Source: Campylobacter sp. LR291e
GTDB lineage: Bacteria; Campylobacterota; Campylobacteria; Campylobacterales; Campylobacteraceae
Assembly (NCBI RefSeq): GCF_008633915.1
Contig: NZ_VJNV01000023.1
Coordinates: 1-64,000, forward strand
Direction: 5' to 3'
DNA length: 64,000 bases
A program made the translations under genes and the position numbers. The notes below the pieces were generated by a model. It did no database searches. It had not been told where the DNA came from and worked only from the letters and a program-made list of their open reading frames with translations. This document shows positions 28,287 to 39,057 of the stretch, piece by piece. Each line of letters begins with the position of its first letter. The stretch's first letter is position 1.

Positions 28287-28853
28287 TTATTTTGTTAAAG
28301 GTATCAATAAGCCTTCATATAAGCTTTGATATACATTTTCATTTGTGAAAATTTTAGCAAGTTCTAGTCCAAAAAGAATAGCCACACCAGGTCCTGCTGC
28401 AGTTATAACATTGCCATTCTTAACCACTGCTTTATTAATCCTAGTTCCTTGTAAACCTGCCTCGCAACTTGGATAACAAGTAAATTCTCCACTTAAAACA
28501 CCGGCTTTATTTAATACAATAGGTGCAGCACAAATTGCAGCTACGATTTTATTATCACTATGAAGTTTTTTAATAAGGCTTAAAATTTCTTTATCAGCCT
28601 TTAAATTTTGCATACCCTCAAAGCCACCAGGCAAAACAATACCAGCAAGCTCGTCCTTATTTACAGCATTAAGCGACATATCAGCCTTTATATAAACGTC
28701 ATTTGCCCCCTTAACTAAAAGTTCGTTATTTAAGGCTACGCTAAATACTTGCAAATTTTTATCTAACTCACTAGCCCTTCTTAACACATCTATAATGCCG
28801 ATAAATTCAGCCTCTTCAAAGCCTTGTGCTAAAGCAACCATAACTTTTTTCAT
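28287..28853 (-). CDS. DJ-1/PfpI family protein
   Basis: A 188-residue class I glutamine-amidotransferase-like protein of the DJ-1/ThiJ group. It shows VALAQGFEEAEFIGIIDVLRR near 5-25 (conserved Glu), VLPGGFEGMQNLK, and the nucleophile cysteine in VAAICAAPIVLNKAG near 105. DJ-1 homologues act as glyoxalase/deglycase or chaperones; the exact role here is unknown. The start at 28853 has AAAGGAG at ideal spacing. The frame stays open upstream to an ATG at 28988, adding a 45-residue membrane segment. Confidence 0.82.
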   Translation of the reverse strand: MKKVMVALAQGFEEAEFIGIIDVLRRASELDKNLQVFSVALNNELLVKGANDVYIKADMSLNAVNKDELAGIVLPGGFEGMQNLKADKEILSLIKKLHSDNKIVAAICAAPIVLNKAGVLSGEFTCYPSCEAGLQGTRINKAVVKNGNVITAAGPGVAILFGLELAKIFTNENVYQSLYEGLLIPLTK

Positions 28854-28988
28854 TTTTTTCTCCTTTAAAATTTGATATCTTTTTTCTCTTTCCTTTGTCC
28901 TTTGTCTCATTTGTTCATTAAAACCAAGTATTAAAAATACTAAAAAAGAGACAAAAAACACTATAAAAATAAATTCTAAAATTTGCAT
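28854..28988 (-). other. In-frame N-terminal membrane-segment extension of the DJ-1 gene
   Basis: 45 codons from an ATG at 28988 encode one hydrophobic helix (ILEFIFIVFFVSFLVFLILGF) and a highly charged segment (RQRTKEREKRYQILKEKK), with no stop before the DJ-1 start. It may be a membrane-anchored longer isoform, or a formerly separate small gene fused by loss of its stop. The strong internal ribosome site suggests the short form is made in any case. Confidence 0.5.
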
Positions 28989-29095
28989 TTTTTACCTTTT
29001 AAACTTAAAAATTATAGGCAAAAAAAGTTAAATTTTAAAGAAAATGCAAAGTTTTTTATATAAAATTGTTACTTATTAATTGTTTAGGATAAGTT

Positions 29096-29836
29096 TTGCA
29101 AGAAAAAAATTTAAAGCTTTTTATATTCTTTGCTACTATTATTTTATGGGGTTATTTTTCCTTTCCTTATGAGCTTTTGCAAGTTCAAAAAGATTCTGTT
29201 ATAGTTTATGAGTTTACTCCAAATGCTAAAATTTACTTACAAAGTTATGTAAGGACCTTGATTTTAACCCTTGGAGCAGTTCTTATAGGCTTGATTGTTG
29301 GTTTTTTACTAGCTATTTTAAAAACACTTCGTTTGAAGCTTTTAAATGTGATAATTGATGAGTATATAGATATTATAAGGGGTACTCCTGTAGTTTTACA
29401 ATTAATGATTTTTGCCTATGTGATTTTTGTCTTTTTAGATAATTTATTGGTTGGGATTATAGCACTTGGCTTAAATGCATCAGCTTATATTGCAGAAGTT
29501 ATTAGAAGTGGCATAAATAGCGTTGATAAAGGACAAATGGAAGCAGCTAGGGCCATGGGGCTTAATTATAATCAAGCAATGCGTTTAATAATACTACCAC
29601 AAGCCTTTAAAAACATACTTCCAGCCCTTACGAGCGAGATTATCTTAGTTTTTAAGGATACTTCTGTGGTGGGCTTTATTAGCATTATTGATATAACCAT
29701 GCAAAGTAAAAGCTTGCAAGCCATTCTTTATAATCCAAAACCTATAATTTTTACAGGGCTTATTTATTATATTAGCGTTAAAATTTTTAGTTTTTTAATG
29801 AGAAAGGTAGAATTAAGGCTTAAAAAAGATGATTGA
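29096..29836 (+). CDS. Polar amino-acid ABC transporter permease
   Basis: A 246-residue inner-membrane permease of the His/Glu/Gln family: a signal-anchor helix near 8-24, then about four more segments, IIDEYIDIIRGTPVVLQLMIF near 88-108, and the EAA loop DKGQMEAARAMGLNYNQAM near 143-161 that contacts the ATPase. It starts at TTG behind AGGAT. Its stop lies inside the next gene (overlap eight bases). The substrate cannot be read from the sequence. Confidence 0.88.
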   Translation: MQEKNLKLFIFFATIILWGYFSFPYELLQVQKDSVIVYEFTPNAKIYLQSYVRTLILTLGAVLIGLIVGFLLAILKTLRLKLLNVIIDEYIDIIRGTPVVLQLMIFAYVIFVFLDNLLVGIIALGLNASAYIAEVIRSGINSVDKGQMEAARAMGLNYNQAMRLIILPQAFKNILPALTSEIILVFKDTSVVGFISIIDITMQSKSLQAILYNPKPIIFTGLIYYISVKIFSFLMRKVELRLKKDD

Positions 29837-30557
29837 AATTTCAAATTTATATAAAAATTATGGTGATTTAGTAGTTTTAAATGATATTTCAGTAAATATC
29901 AAAAAAGGGGATATAATAGCCATTATAGGACCAAGTGGAGGAGGCAAAAGCACATTTTTAAGGTGTATAAATTTATTAGAAAGACCAGATAATGGCAAGA
30001 TTATTATAAATAATAAAAACATACTTGATAAAGACAATAATGTTAATCATTTAAGGCAAAAAATTTCCATGGTTTTTCAACATTTTAATCTCTTTGCAAA
30101 TAAAAATGTCTTAGAAAATTTATGCCTAGCTCCAGTCACAACGGGTATTTTAAGCAAAGAAAGGGCTATTAATAAGGCAAGAATTTTATTAAAAAAAGTA
30201 GGCTTAGTTGATAAAGAAAACACTATGCCTTATAAATTATCAGGGGGACAAAAACAAAGGATTGCAATTGCAAGGGCTTTGATGATGAGCCCTGAGGTGA
30301 TTTTATTTGACGAGCCTACTTCTGCACTTGACCCTGAAATGATAGGAGAGGTATTAAGCATAATCAAAGAACTTAAAAAAGAAAATTTAACCATGCTTTT
30401 AGTAACGCATGAAATGGGCTTTGCTAAAAATGTTGCAAATCGTGTATTTTTCATGGATAAGGGTAAAATTATGGTAGATGAAAGTCCAAAAGAATTATTT
30501 GAAAATCCACAAAATACTCGCTTGAAAGAATTTTTAAATAAGGTTTTAAATCATTAA
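29829..30557 (+). CDS. Polar amino-acid ABC transporter ATP-binding protein
   Basis: A 242-residue ATPase with Walker A GPSGGGKST near 34-42, Q-loop VFQHFNLF, signature YKLSGGQKQRIAIARAL near 134-150, Walker B VILFDEPTSALDPE near 157-170 and the switch histidine in LVTHEMGFA. It resembles GlnQ/HisP-type subunits. It is coupled to the permease; no periplasmic binding-protein gene is present on either side, so that component must be encoded elsewhere. Its stop overlaps the convergent methyltransferase stop. Confidence 0.92.
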   Translation: MIEISNLYKNYGDLVVLNDISVNIKKGDIIAIIGPSGGGKSTFLRCINLLERPDNGKIIINNKNILDKDNNVNHLRQKISMVFQHFNLFANKNVLENLCLAPVTTGILSKERAINKARILLKKVGLVDKENTMPYKLSGGQKQRIAIARALMMSPEVILFDEPTSALDPEMIGEVLSIIKELKKENLTMLLVTHEMGFAKNVANRVFFMDKGKIMVDESPKELFENPQNTRLKEFLNKVLNH

Positions 30558-31411
30558 ATTTTTTTAAGCCTTGCTATAAAAAAGCCATCACAATACTCAT
30601 TAGGCAAAATTCTTTTTGTCTTGTGAAGTTCCTTAATATCACTAATGCCATTTTTTGCCTTTATGTTTTCTAAATCTAAATCTAGTATTAAAAGCTTAAA
30701 TTCACTATTTAAGGCATTTTCAATTACTTCTTCATTTTCTTCTTTTAAAAAAGTACAGGTACTATAAACCAACTCACCTCCTATTTTAAGAGCATTTAAG
30801 GCAGAATGTAAAAGCTTTTTTTGAGTTAGACTTAAATTTTTAATCTCTTTTTTATTTATATTTTTAAATCCTGTTTTTGCCATGGTAGAACAAGGGGCGT
30901 CAACTAAGATTTTATCAAATTTTAAAGGACAAAGTTTACCTATATTAATGCTATTTTTTAAAAAACATTTTGCGTTAATATTGTATTTTTTAATCGTTTC
31001 TTTTAGGGTAAAAAAACGTTCTTTATTTTTTTCAACACAGGCTAAATAACCTTGATTTTGCATAAAATTTGCTAAATTTACACTCTTTCCACCAGGGGCT
31101 GCACATAAATCAAGCACACTTTCACCACTTTTTACATTTAAATTTTTAGCACATAAATAAGAGGCAAAATTTTGTATATAAAAATACCCCTTATTAAATT
31201 CATCCATTTTACTTAAAATAATTTTATCATTAGGCTTAAATACATAGCAAAAATTATTTATTTTTTGAAATTTTAAATTTAATTTTAAAAAGGCATTTTC
31301 TAACAAATTTGAAGTAGTTTTTAATAAATTTATAAAAATGCAAACGTTTTTTTCATTTTTAAAAGATTGCTCGATTATATCAAATTCATCTTTATTATAA
31401 AGTGATTCCAA
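30554..31411 (-). CDS. RsmB/NOL1/NOP2/Sun-family RNA (cytosine-5) methyltransferase
   Basis: A 285-residue SAM-dependent m5C methyltransferase, probably for rRNA. Motifs: [23 protein letters not shown] near 95-117 (SAM binding), [15 protein letters not shown] near 167-181 (catalytic Cys region) and [17 protein letters not shown] near 213-229 (second Cys). It lacks the N-terminal NusB domain of E. coli RsmB. It overlaps ruvX by 17 bases, and its stop overlaps the convergent ABC gene by four. Confidence 0.85.
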   Translation of the reverse strand: MESLYNKDEFDIIEQSFKNEKNVCIFINLLKTTSNLLENAFLKLNLKFQKINNFCYVFKPNDKIILSKMDEFNKGYFYIQNFASYLCAKNLNVKSGESVLDLCAAPGGKSVNLANFMQNQGYLACVEKNKERFFTLKETIKKYNINAKCFLKNSINIGKLCPLKFDKILVDAPCSTMAKTGFKNINKKEIKNLSLTQKKLLHSALNALKIGGELVYSTCTFLKEENEEVIENALNSEFKLLILDLDLENIKAKNGISDIKELHKTKRILPNEYCDGFFIARLKKI

Positions 31412-31781
31412 GATAATCCCTTAATAAAACAAGGGCGGCTAAGCTATCAAGCTTACCATCCTTTTTTTTGCTTTTAAATTGCTTTAAAGTTAAAGCCTCT
31501 TTGCTTGTAAAACTCTCATCCTTAAAGATAATTTGACCATTAAATTCAAGTAAGCTTACAAAATGCTTGATACGCAAAGTCATTTCTTTTTCGCTATTCC
31601 CACCCTTTGGAAAACCAATTAAAAGCGTAGAAATTTCATATTCTTTTATGATATTTTTTATCTCACTTGCTGCTTGTTTTCTATTTTTTCTAATAATGGC
31701 AGTTAAAGGAGTGGCAATGTTATTAACCCCAAGTGCTAAGCCTATACGTTTTAAGCCAATATCTAAGCTTAGAATTTTCAA
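31395..31781 (-). CDS. ruvX: Holliday junction resolvase-like YqgF/RuvX
   Basis: A 128-residue RNase H-fold protein, probably processing pre-16S rRNA. The N-terminal [16 protein letters not shown] carries the first catalytic Asp; [16 protein letters not shown] is the second family block; [12 protein letters not shown] and [19 protein letters not shown] complete the site. It overlaps dprA by four bases. Confidence 0.92.
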   Translation of the reverse strand: MKILSLDIGLKRIGLALGVNNIATPLTAIIRKNRKQAASEIKNIIKEYEISTLLIGFPKGGNSEKEMTLRIKHFVSLLEFNGQIIFKDESFTSKEALTLKQFKSKKKDGKLDSLAALVLLRDYLGITL

Positions 31782-32563
31782 TTTATCACCCTTATAAAAA
31801 CCCCATCTATTTGAATTTTGCCTTCAAGTTCATACTCATAAACCCTTTGTCCAAATTTTGCTAAAGCTTGTTCAAGGCTTACTCCTTTTTTGCAAAATTC
31901 TAAAAGTTCGTCCGTGTTTTTATTTTCTACTTTTCCAAACTTAGATGCAAAATCCGTAAAATCAGCGATTAAACTGGCTTTATTTTCACTTAATAAAGCA
32001 TTTGTACCCTTACTTTCATAAATTCGTTGAGGTAGCACAAATAATGGTTTATTTATCCTTATAGCCATTCTTGCACTTTGCATAGAGCCACTAATTAAAT
32101 CAGCCTGTGCTATGATTATCATTTGAGAAAGTGCTATTATAAGGCGGTTTCTTAGTAAAAAATCATAAGGCTTTGGGGTGTAATTATCATAATTTTCACT
32201 AAGGGCTAGGCCTTTTTCATAAATTTCTTTTATAATGTATTCATTATTTTTTGGATAAATTTTATTAAGTCCATTTGCAAAAATGCCTATAGTATTCGGC
32301 ATAGCAGCCTTACTAGCTATTATATCAACCCCAAGGGCCCCTCCACTTACCACGCAAACGCCCACATTTTTTAATAAACTTGCAAGTTCTAAAACACAAT
32401 TTTTAGTATAAACACTCATTTTTCTAGAACCTATTATCGCAACCTTTGGCATATTTAAAAGGCTTAAATTTCCCTTGTAAAAAAGTTCTTTTGGAGGATT
32501 TTCTAAATTATTAAAAAGTTTTAAATAAGACTTATCAAGTTTTAAACTACTCATAAATTTCAC
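31778..32563 (-). CDS. dprA: DNA processing protein DprA
   Basis: Loads RecA on incoming single-stranded DNA in natural transformation. The 261-residue protein has the Rossmann-like core with [17 protein letters not shown] near 43-59, [17 protein letters not shown] near 75-91, the pocket around [16 protein letters not shown] and [15 protein letters not shown] near 163. The length fits the short Campylobacterota DprA. It overlaps the deacetylase gene by 17 bases. Confidence 0.92.
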   Translation of the reverse strand: MKFMSSLKLDKSYLKLFNNLENPPKELFYKGNLSLLNMPKVAIIGSRKMSVYTKNCVLELASLLKNVGVCVVSGGALGVDIIASKAAMPNTIGIFANGLNKIYPKNNEYIIKEIYEKGLALSENYDNYTPKPYDFLLRNRLIIALSQMIIIAQADLISGSMQSARMAIRINKPLFVLPQRIYESKGTNALLSENKASLIADFTDFASKFGKVENKNTDELLEFCKKGVSLEQALAKFGQRVYEYELEGKIQIDGVFIRVIN

Positions 32564-33599
32564 TTAAATACACAAGTTTAATGCTATTTAAAAGTTTTTT
32601 GCTTTCTTTTAAGGCCAAGATTGTATTTTTTTTAGGGTGTGCTATGGCGATTGCAAAGCCATTTTTCTTAGCTAACATAACTGCTTCTTTAATCTGCTTT
32701 TTAATCACTGCTATATCGTTTATATCATCTAAAAAAACGTCTCTTTGAATATAACCATGACCCATTTGCTTAGCTATCTTTTCTACCTTAGAATTTGGAG
32801 TAGTAAGTGAGTCTACAAAACGCAAATTATGCTTATCAAGTGCCCTATAAAGCTTTTTCATCGCCTTTTCATCGCTAGTAAATAGGCTACCTGTATGATT
32901 ATTTATAAACTTAACCCCCTTAAAATTCTTTTTTATATCAGCAATTTTTTTATTTATTCTATCTTGACTATCATTTGGGTGCAAGGTATCAAGCTTACTT
33001 TCATAATTTATAGCAGCTAAGGGCAAGTGAACCATATAAAATTTTAAATTCTTTGTTAGCTTGTGAGTATCCTTATAAAAATTATCACTTGGAAAAATAG
33101 AGGGCGTAAATTTTAAATTTAGCTTTTTAAATTCGTTGATTTGGTCTATATTTGAAATATCATCTATGATTAATACTAATTTTGGATTTTTTTTATCAAT
33201 CTTAGCATTTTTGTGTTTTATGTCTTTTTGAATTTCTTCTTCAATCTTTTCATCAATTTTAATCTCTTCTACAACTTGACTTAAATTTTCATCATTATTT
33301 TCTAAGCTTATATTATTTTCTTGTATGCTTAAATTTTCATCCATTATAACTTGTTCTAATATTGAAATTTTAGAACTTTGATTAATATCTATAAAAAAAT
33401 CTTGCTTATAAGTTTTATTTAAATCTAAATTTTGGTTTTTATTTTCTAAGCTTAAAGAACTTTGCGTAGTGTTTATATCTTTTAAGACTTGCTGTTTTTG
33501 ATATTTAATCAATATAGCAAGGCTTAGGGCTACGCAAAGTAAAAATAAAATAGCGATTATTAATAATCGCTGAATTTTAATTAAGGTACTTTTTGACAA
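32547..33599 (-). CDS. Divergent polysaccharide deacetylase family protein
   Basis: A 350-residue protein with one membrane anchor near 9-31, a charged Lys/Glu/Asn linker (about 40-140) and a C-terminal domain of the divergent polysaccharide deacetylase (DUF610/YibQ) family: PKLVLIIDDISNIDQI near 142-157, FYMVHLPLAAINYESKLDTL and VKFINNHTGSLFTSDEKAM near 230-248. Activity is unproven. It starts at TTG (33599), two bases after ilvC, and is probably co-transcribed with it. A 20-base perfect palindrome lies within its early codons at 33552-33571. Confidence 0.82.
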   Translation of the reverse strand: MSKSTLIKIQRLLIIAILFLLCVALSLAILIKYQKQQVLKDINTTQSSLSLENKNQNLDLNKTYKQDFFIDINQSSKISILEQVIMDENLSIQENNISLENNDENLSQVVEEIKIDEKIEEEIQKDIKHKNAKIDKKNPKLVLIIDDISNIDQINEFKKLNLKFTPSIFPSDNFYKDTHKLTKNLKFYMVHLPLAAINYESKLDTLHPNDSQDRINKKIADIKKNFKGVKFINNHTGSLFTSDEKAMKKLYRALDKHNLRFVDSLTTPNSKVEKIAKQMGHGYIQRDVFLDDINDIAVIKKQIKEAVMLAKKNGFAIAIAHPKKNTILALKESKKLLNSIKLVYLSEIYE

Positions 33600-33601
33600 G
33601 T

Positions 33602-34714
<1,113 letters not shown>

Positions 34715-34748
34715 TTAAAGATAAAATTTAAAATACAAAGAATAAGCC

Positions 34749-36677
34749 GTGAAAGAATTTTTAAAAAGCCTTAATTTTGGTCTTTATGCTAATAAAATCA
34801 ATAACGAGTTTAAACAAATTTTAAGAGAACTTTTAGCTAATGATATCATCAAGGAATATAAAAATAAATATTATTTAAATAATGGCTATGTCTTTGGTGA
34901 GCTTGATATTACAAGTAAGGGTACGGGTTTTTTAAAATGTTTTGATGAAAGCTTTACTAAGGATTTATTGATTGAAAATAAATATTTAAAGGGGGCTGAT
35001 TACAAAGATATAGTAGTTTGTAAACTTTTGCCACTTAGAAAAAAAAGACCTAGTGCTAAGGTGATTTTGGTTTTAAAAAAGGCAAATGAAAGTTCTATAG
35101 TTATTACTAAACAATACGCAAATGTTATTTTAGGAATGAATATTAAAACTGGCTTAAGCGTAGCCTTAAAGGCCTCTCAAAAATCCTTAAAAGCCTTGCC
35201 ACTAGGCACAATTTTAAAAATAGAAAATGTAAATAATAACATAACGCAGGTTTTAGGGCATATTGATGATGAAAGTGTGGACGAGAAAATTTCTTTAAAT
35301 TTATATAATAAAAATAGCGAATTTAATCAAACTTGCATTAACGAGGCCCTTGCAAATGGAGATAGCGTTGATGCTAGTTTTTATCCTCGTAGAAAGGATT
35401 TAAGGCATTTAGCATTTTGTACAATCGATCCCTTTCATGCAAAGGATTTTGACGATGCTATTTTTTATTCTAAGCAAGAAAACGCCCTTTATGTAGCAAT
35501 TGCTGATGTTAGTGAGTATGTACATGCTTATAGTGCGATTGACAAAGAGGCTAGAAATAGAGGCTTTTCTATATATTTTCCCCATGTTGCAATCCCTATG
35601 TTGCCACATTTATTAAGTGAAAATATCTGTTCTTTAAAGCCAAATTTAGACCGCCTTGCCTTTTGCTTTAAGCTAAGTTTTGATGATAATTATAAGGTGG
35701 TTAAAGAAGAATTATTTGAAGCAATTATTAATTCTAAGGCTCGTTTTAACTATGATGAAGTAGATATTTTTTTAGAAAAAAAGCCTGATTTAAAAGAAAT
35801 ATCCTGGCTTTATGAACTTTTTAAAATCACTCAAATTTTAAGAAAAGAAAGACTTAAAAATGCCTTTGAATTTAGGACAAAAGAACTTAGAATGATGCTT
35901 GATGAGAATTTAGCCTTGAAAAACACAATTTACGAAGAAGATACCTTTTCTCATAATTTAATTGAAGATTGTATGCTTTTAGCAAATAAAGCAGCGGCAA
36001 AAATGATTGACATAGGCATATTTAGAAATCATTTAAGTGCTGATTCTAAAAAGATTGATAAGCTTATAAATGAACTTGCAAGTCTTGGTATAGATGTAAA
36101 ATTAAAGCCAAATTTACCCGAACTCATACGAGATATCCAAACCCTGGCTGATGAGTTAAATTTAAGAGGAGAGGTGGATAAATTAATTATAAAAGCTCAA
36201 AAAAAGGCAGAATATGCAAGTATTAACGCTGGGCACTTTGGCTTAGGCTTTGATAAATATACTCATTTTACAAGCCCTATTAGAAGATATTCAGACCTTA
36301 TCTTGCATAGACTTTTAAAAGCAAAATTAAAAAACGATGAAAGGCTTTTTAATTATTTGCTTTTGAATATAGATAGTACTTGTGAGAATTTAAGCGTACT
36401 TGAAAGGGAGGCTGATAAGGTTGCCTTTGATTTTATGGATAGGAAATTTGCAAGGTGGGCAAAGAAAAATATAGGCAAGAAATTTAAGGCTTTAATTATA
36501 GAAAATACTAGCGTAAATATAGCTAGATTGGATGATGATATAAGGGGGGCTGATATTATTTTAAGTGATATTAATGTAAATTTATTACAAAAAGTTGAGG
36601 TTGAAATAACACAAAGTGATATAGTAATGGCTAAAATTTTTGGTAAAATTACAAGGAATTTAACTTCGGAGGATTAA
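34749..36677 (+). CDS. rnr: Ribonuclease R (RNase II/RNB family)
   Basis: A 3'-5' exoribonuclease. The 642-residue protein has N-terminal cold-shock/OB-type regions, the RNB catalytic block CTIDPFHAKDFDDAIFY near 223-239 with its metal-binding Asp residues, NICSLKPNLDRLAFCF, FTSPIRRYSDLILHRLL near 506, and a short C-terminal stretch where the S1 domain would be, which is weak. It starts at GTG (34749). Its stop overlaps the holA ATG by one base. Confidence 0.9.
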   Translation: MKEFLKSLNFGLYANKINNEFKQILRELLANDIIKEYKNKYYLNNGYVFGELDITSKGTGFLKCFDESFTKDLLIENKYLKGADYKDIVVCKLLPLRKKRPSAKVILVLKKANESSIVITKQYANVILGMNIKTGLSVALKASQKSLKALPLGTILKIENVNNNITQVLGHIDDESVDEKISLNLYNKNSEFNQTCINEALANGDSVDASFYPRRKDLRHLAFCTIDPFHAKDFDDAIFYSKQENALYVAIADVSEYVHAYSAIDKEARNRGFSIYFPHVAIPMLPHLLSENICSLKPNLDRLAFCFKLSFDDNYKVVKEELFEAIINSKARFNYDEVDIFLEKKPDLKEISWLYELFKITQILRKERLKNAFEFRTKELRMMLDENLALKNTIYEEDTFSHNLIEDCMLLANKAAAKMIDIGIFRNHLSADSKKIDKLINELASLGIDVKLKPNLPELIRDIQTLADELNLRGEVDKLIIKAQKKAEYASINAGHFGLGFDKYTHFTSPIRRYSDLILHRLLKAKLKNDERLFNYLLLNIDSTCENLSVLEREADKVAFDFMDRKFARWAKKNIGKKFKALIIENTSVNIARLDDDIRGADIILSDINVNLLQKVEVEITQSDIVMAKIFGKITRNLTSED

Positions 36678-37648
36678 TGTATAAAAAGGATCTACAAGGC
36701 TTACTTTATAAAGATGATTTTCCAAATTTCTTTGCACTTTATGGGGCTGATAATTTTCAAATAGAACTTTTTACAAAATTTATCAAGGAAAAATTTAAAG
36801 TTGATGAAAGCTTGAAAATGTACTTTGAAGAATACGATTTTAATAGGGCTGTTGATTTTTTGTCCTTGGGTTCTTTATTTAGTACTACAAAATTACTTGA
36901 ATTAAAATTAAGCAAAAAACCAGCCAGTAAGGAGTTAAATAATTTAGTTGAACTTTGTAAAAAAAATAAGGATAATTTTTTTATCTTAGAACTTTATGAT
37001 GAAAATTCAAAGCAAAATGATTTAGAAAAGGCATTTGAAACAAATTTTGTTCGCTTTTTTAAGCCAAATAGTCCAAGAGAGGCCATAGAACTTTTAGAAT
37101 TAAAAGCAAAGGATCTTAATGTCAATGTTACGCAAAATGCCTTATTTGCCTTATATGAGATTTTTGATGAAAATTTATATCTTGCAGCTAGTGAGTTAGC
37201 TAAATTTCAAGGCTTAAATTTGGATGAAAACAATGTTAAAACCTATTGTTCTAGCGTAAATTTAGGCAGTTTTGAGAGTTTTTTTGACCTTCTTTTAAAA
37301 AAGGCTGATATTAGAATAGAACTTGAAAAAATCTTAGATAATTCAAATGAAATAGCCTTTATTAACTCACTTTACAATGAATTTTATAGGCTTTTTAAAA
37401 TAGCCTTATTTGCTAAGATTAACGGCAGGGTTGATTTAAAAGAAATTCTAAACTATGCCCCGCCCCCGCAAGTTGCTAAGAATTTAAGCACTCTAGCCTT
37501 TTCTTTAAAATTAGAACAATACAAAGAAATTTTTTACATACTTTTAAAAACAGAACATAGCATTAAAACTAAGTCAAATTTAATAAAAAAAGAATTTTTA
37601 ATATCCCAAATGCTTAAACTTTCTCGCTTTTTAAAAGCTTATAAATAA
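36677..37648 (+). CDS. holA: DNA polymerase III subunit delta
   Basis: The clamp-loader wrench subunit. The 323-residue sequence fits the low-identity HolA family: FFALYGADNFQIELF near 17-31, LLELKLSKKPASKELNNLV, and a helical C-terminus. The location directly after rnr, as I recall from C. jejuni, supports the call. Its end overlaps the convergent murF end by ten bases. Confidence 0.85.
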   Translation: MYKKDLQGLLYKDDFPNFFALYGADNFQIELFTKFIKEKFKVDESLKMYFEEYDFNRAVDFLSLGSLFSTTKLLELKLSKKPASKELNNLVELCKKNKDNFFILELYDENSKQNDLEKAFETNFVRFFKPNSPREAIELLELKAKDLNVNVTQNALFALYEIFDENLYLAASELAKFQGLNLDENNVKTYCSSVNLGSFESFFDLLLKKADIRIELEKILDNSNEIAFINSLYNEFYRLFKIALFAKINGRVDLKEILNYAPPPQVAKNLSTLAFSLKLEQYKEIFYILLKTEHSIKTKSNLIKKEFLISQMLKLSRFLKAYK

Positions 37649-39057
37649 TTTGGTGCGTCATTTGAAAAGAGTATTAAATCATTTTCTTTAGTTTGTGTTG
37701 CCAGTGTTGGGACAAGTTCGCTTTTATCATTAAGTATAATATTTTTAATATTTAAGTGTTGTTTAAAAATACCAGCATTAATCCTTGCACTAATTATAGC
37801 CATATCAAAGCACTCATTTATAATCTTGCAAAGCCTTATATTTTCTTCTTCTTCAACCTCTATTATACCAGGGGTTACAAGTACTCTTTGCCCCTTATTA
37901 TAATCTTTACACATCCTATAACTTTCACTCATCCCAGCAAAATTCCCATTAAAGCCATCATCTATAATAAATTTTGGATTTTTAGAAATTACTTGCAAGC
38001 GGTGTTCAACAGGGTTTAGTTTTGAAATTTTTTCACTTAAATTTATTATATTTAAGCCAAGTTCTTTAGCACAACATATACAAGCACATAAATTTTGAGC
38101 GTTAAAGGTACCTAAAATATGGCTCGTAAAATGATAGGTTTTATCAATTATCATAGAAAATTCTAAACTCTCAAGGCTAGAATTTGCCTTTGTTAATTTT
38201 GTATCATAAATTATTATATTTTCACCTTCACTAAGCTTTGTACTAGAATGGACAAAGGCCTTTTTTAATCTCTTTGATTGCAAGGCTTCAAGCTTTGTTT
38301 TTCTTATATTTTCAACGCTTTTAAAATATTCTAAATGAGCCTTTCCAATCTCACCTATAATGCAAAAATGAGGGTTTAAAAATTTAGTTATTTCTAAGAT
38401 ATCACCTTTTAATCTAGCCCCGGCCTCTACTATATAAATTTGAGTATCAGGTTTTAAATTTTCATTAATATCTTTTATTATGCCAAGTAAGGTATTTACA
38501 CTTCGTGGTGTTTTTTGTACTAAAAAATCATCTTTTAAAAGTTCGTATAAAAAATTTTTTATACTAGTTTTTCCAAAACTGGCTGTTATTAAGATGATTT
38601 GCAAATATTTAAAAATATAAATTTTTCTAGCCCTTTTTTTATAATAAGCATTTAATAAAATATCATAAATTTTTAAAAGTATAAAAGATAGTGGCAAGGT
38701 AGTGGTTAAAAAATACAAAGAATAACTAAGGGCTAAATAGCTAAAAATAGCACTTAATATTATTAAAATTATAAAAAAAACTATAACCTTTTTTGTAAAA
38801 ACTAGCTTTTTGTCAAGCTTTTTATGCCAAAAAATAAGACCTAGGCAGTTTATTAAAAGATAGATTAAAAGTATAATTTGATTAAAAGCAATAAGACTTA
38901 TAAAAATCAAGCAAGGTACGATTATAAAATATAAATGCAAGTAAAAATTATGATAATGAAAGATAATGCGTTTAAATTTATATGAATACCATTGCAAGGT
39001 TAAGATAAGGTAAAATCCTAGGCTTAGATTAAATAAAAATGAATTTATTATTTGCAT
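37639..39057 (-). CDS. murF: UDP-N-acetylmuramoyl-tripeptide-D-alanyl-D-alanine ligase with N-terminal membrane domain
   Basis: Adds D-Ala-D-Ala to the muropeptide precursor. The 472-residue protein begins with about 140 residues of membrane helices, absent from standard MurF, followed by the ATP-grasping loop LITASFGKTSIKNFLYELL near 156-174, TPRSVNTLLGI, HFCIIGEIGKAHLEYFKS near 230 and DDGFNGNFAGMSES near 370. The ligase core is somewhat divergent but complete. It is the last gene of the fapA-ruvA-ddl-phd-hydrolase-murF run; ddl in the same run makes its substrate. Confidence 0.88.
   Translation of the reverse strand: MQIINSFLFNLSLGFYLILTLQWYSYKFKRIIFHYHNFYLHLYFIIVPCLIFISLIAFNQIILLIYLLINCLGLIFWHKKLDKKLVFTKKVIVFFIILIILSAIFSYLALSYSLYFLTTTLPLSFILLKIYDILLNAYYKKRARKIYIFKYLQIILITASFGKTSIKNFLYELLKDDFLVQKTPRSVNTLLGIIKDINENLKPDTQIYIVEAGARLKGDILEITKFLNPHFCIIGEIGKAHLEYFKSVENIRKTKLEALQSKRLKKAFVHSSTKLSEGENIIIYDTKLTKANSSLESLEFSMIIDKTYHFTSHILGTFNAQNLCACICCAKELGLNIINLSEKISKLNPVEHRLQVISKNPKFIIDDGFNGNFAGMSESYRMCKDYNKGQRVLVTPGIIEVEEEENIRLCKIINECFDMAIISARINAGIFKQHLNIKNIILNDKSELVPTLATQTKENDLILFSNDAPNYL

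Noticed and set aside
36544-36549. Run of six G in rnr considered as a contingency tract
   Set aside because: Six G is below the length that normally slips in Campylobacter and lies in an intact essential-type gene near its end.
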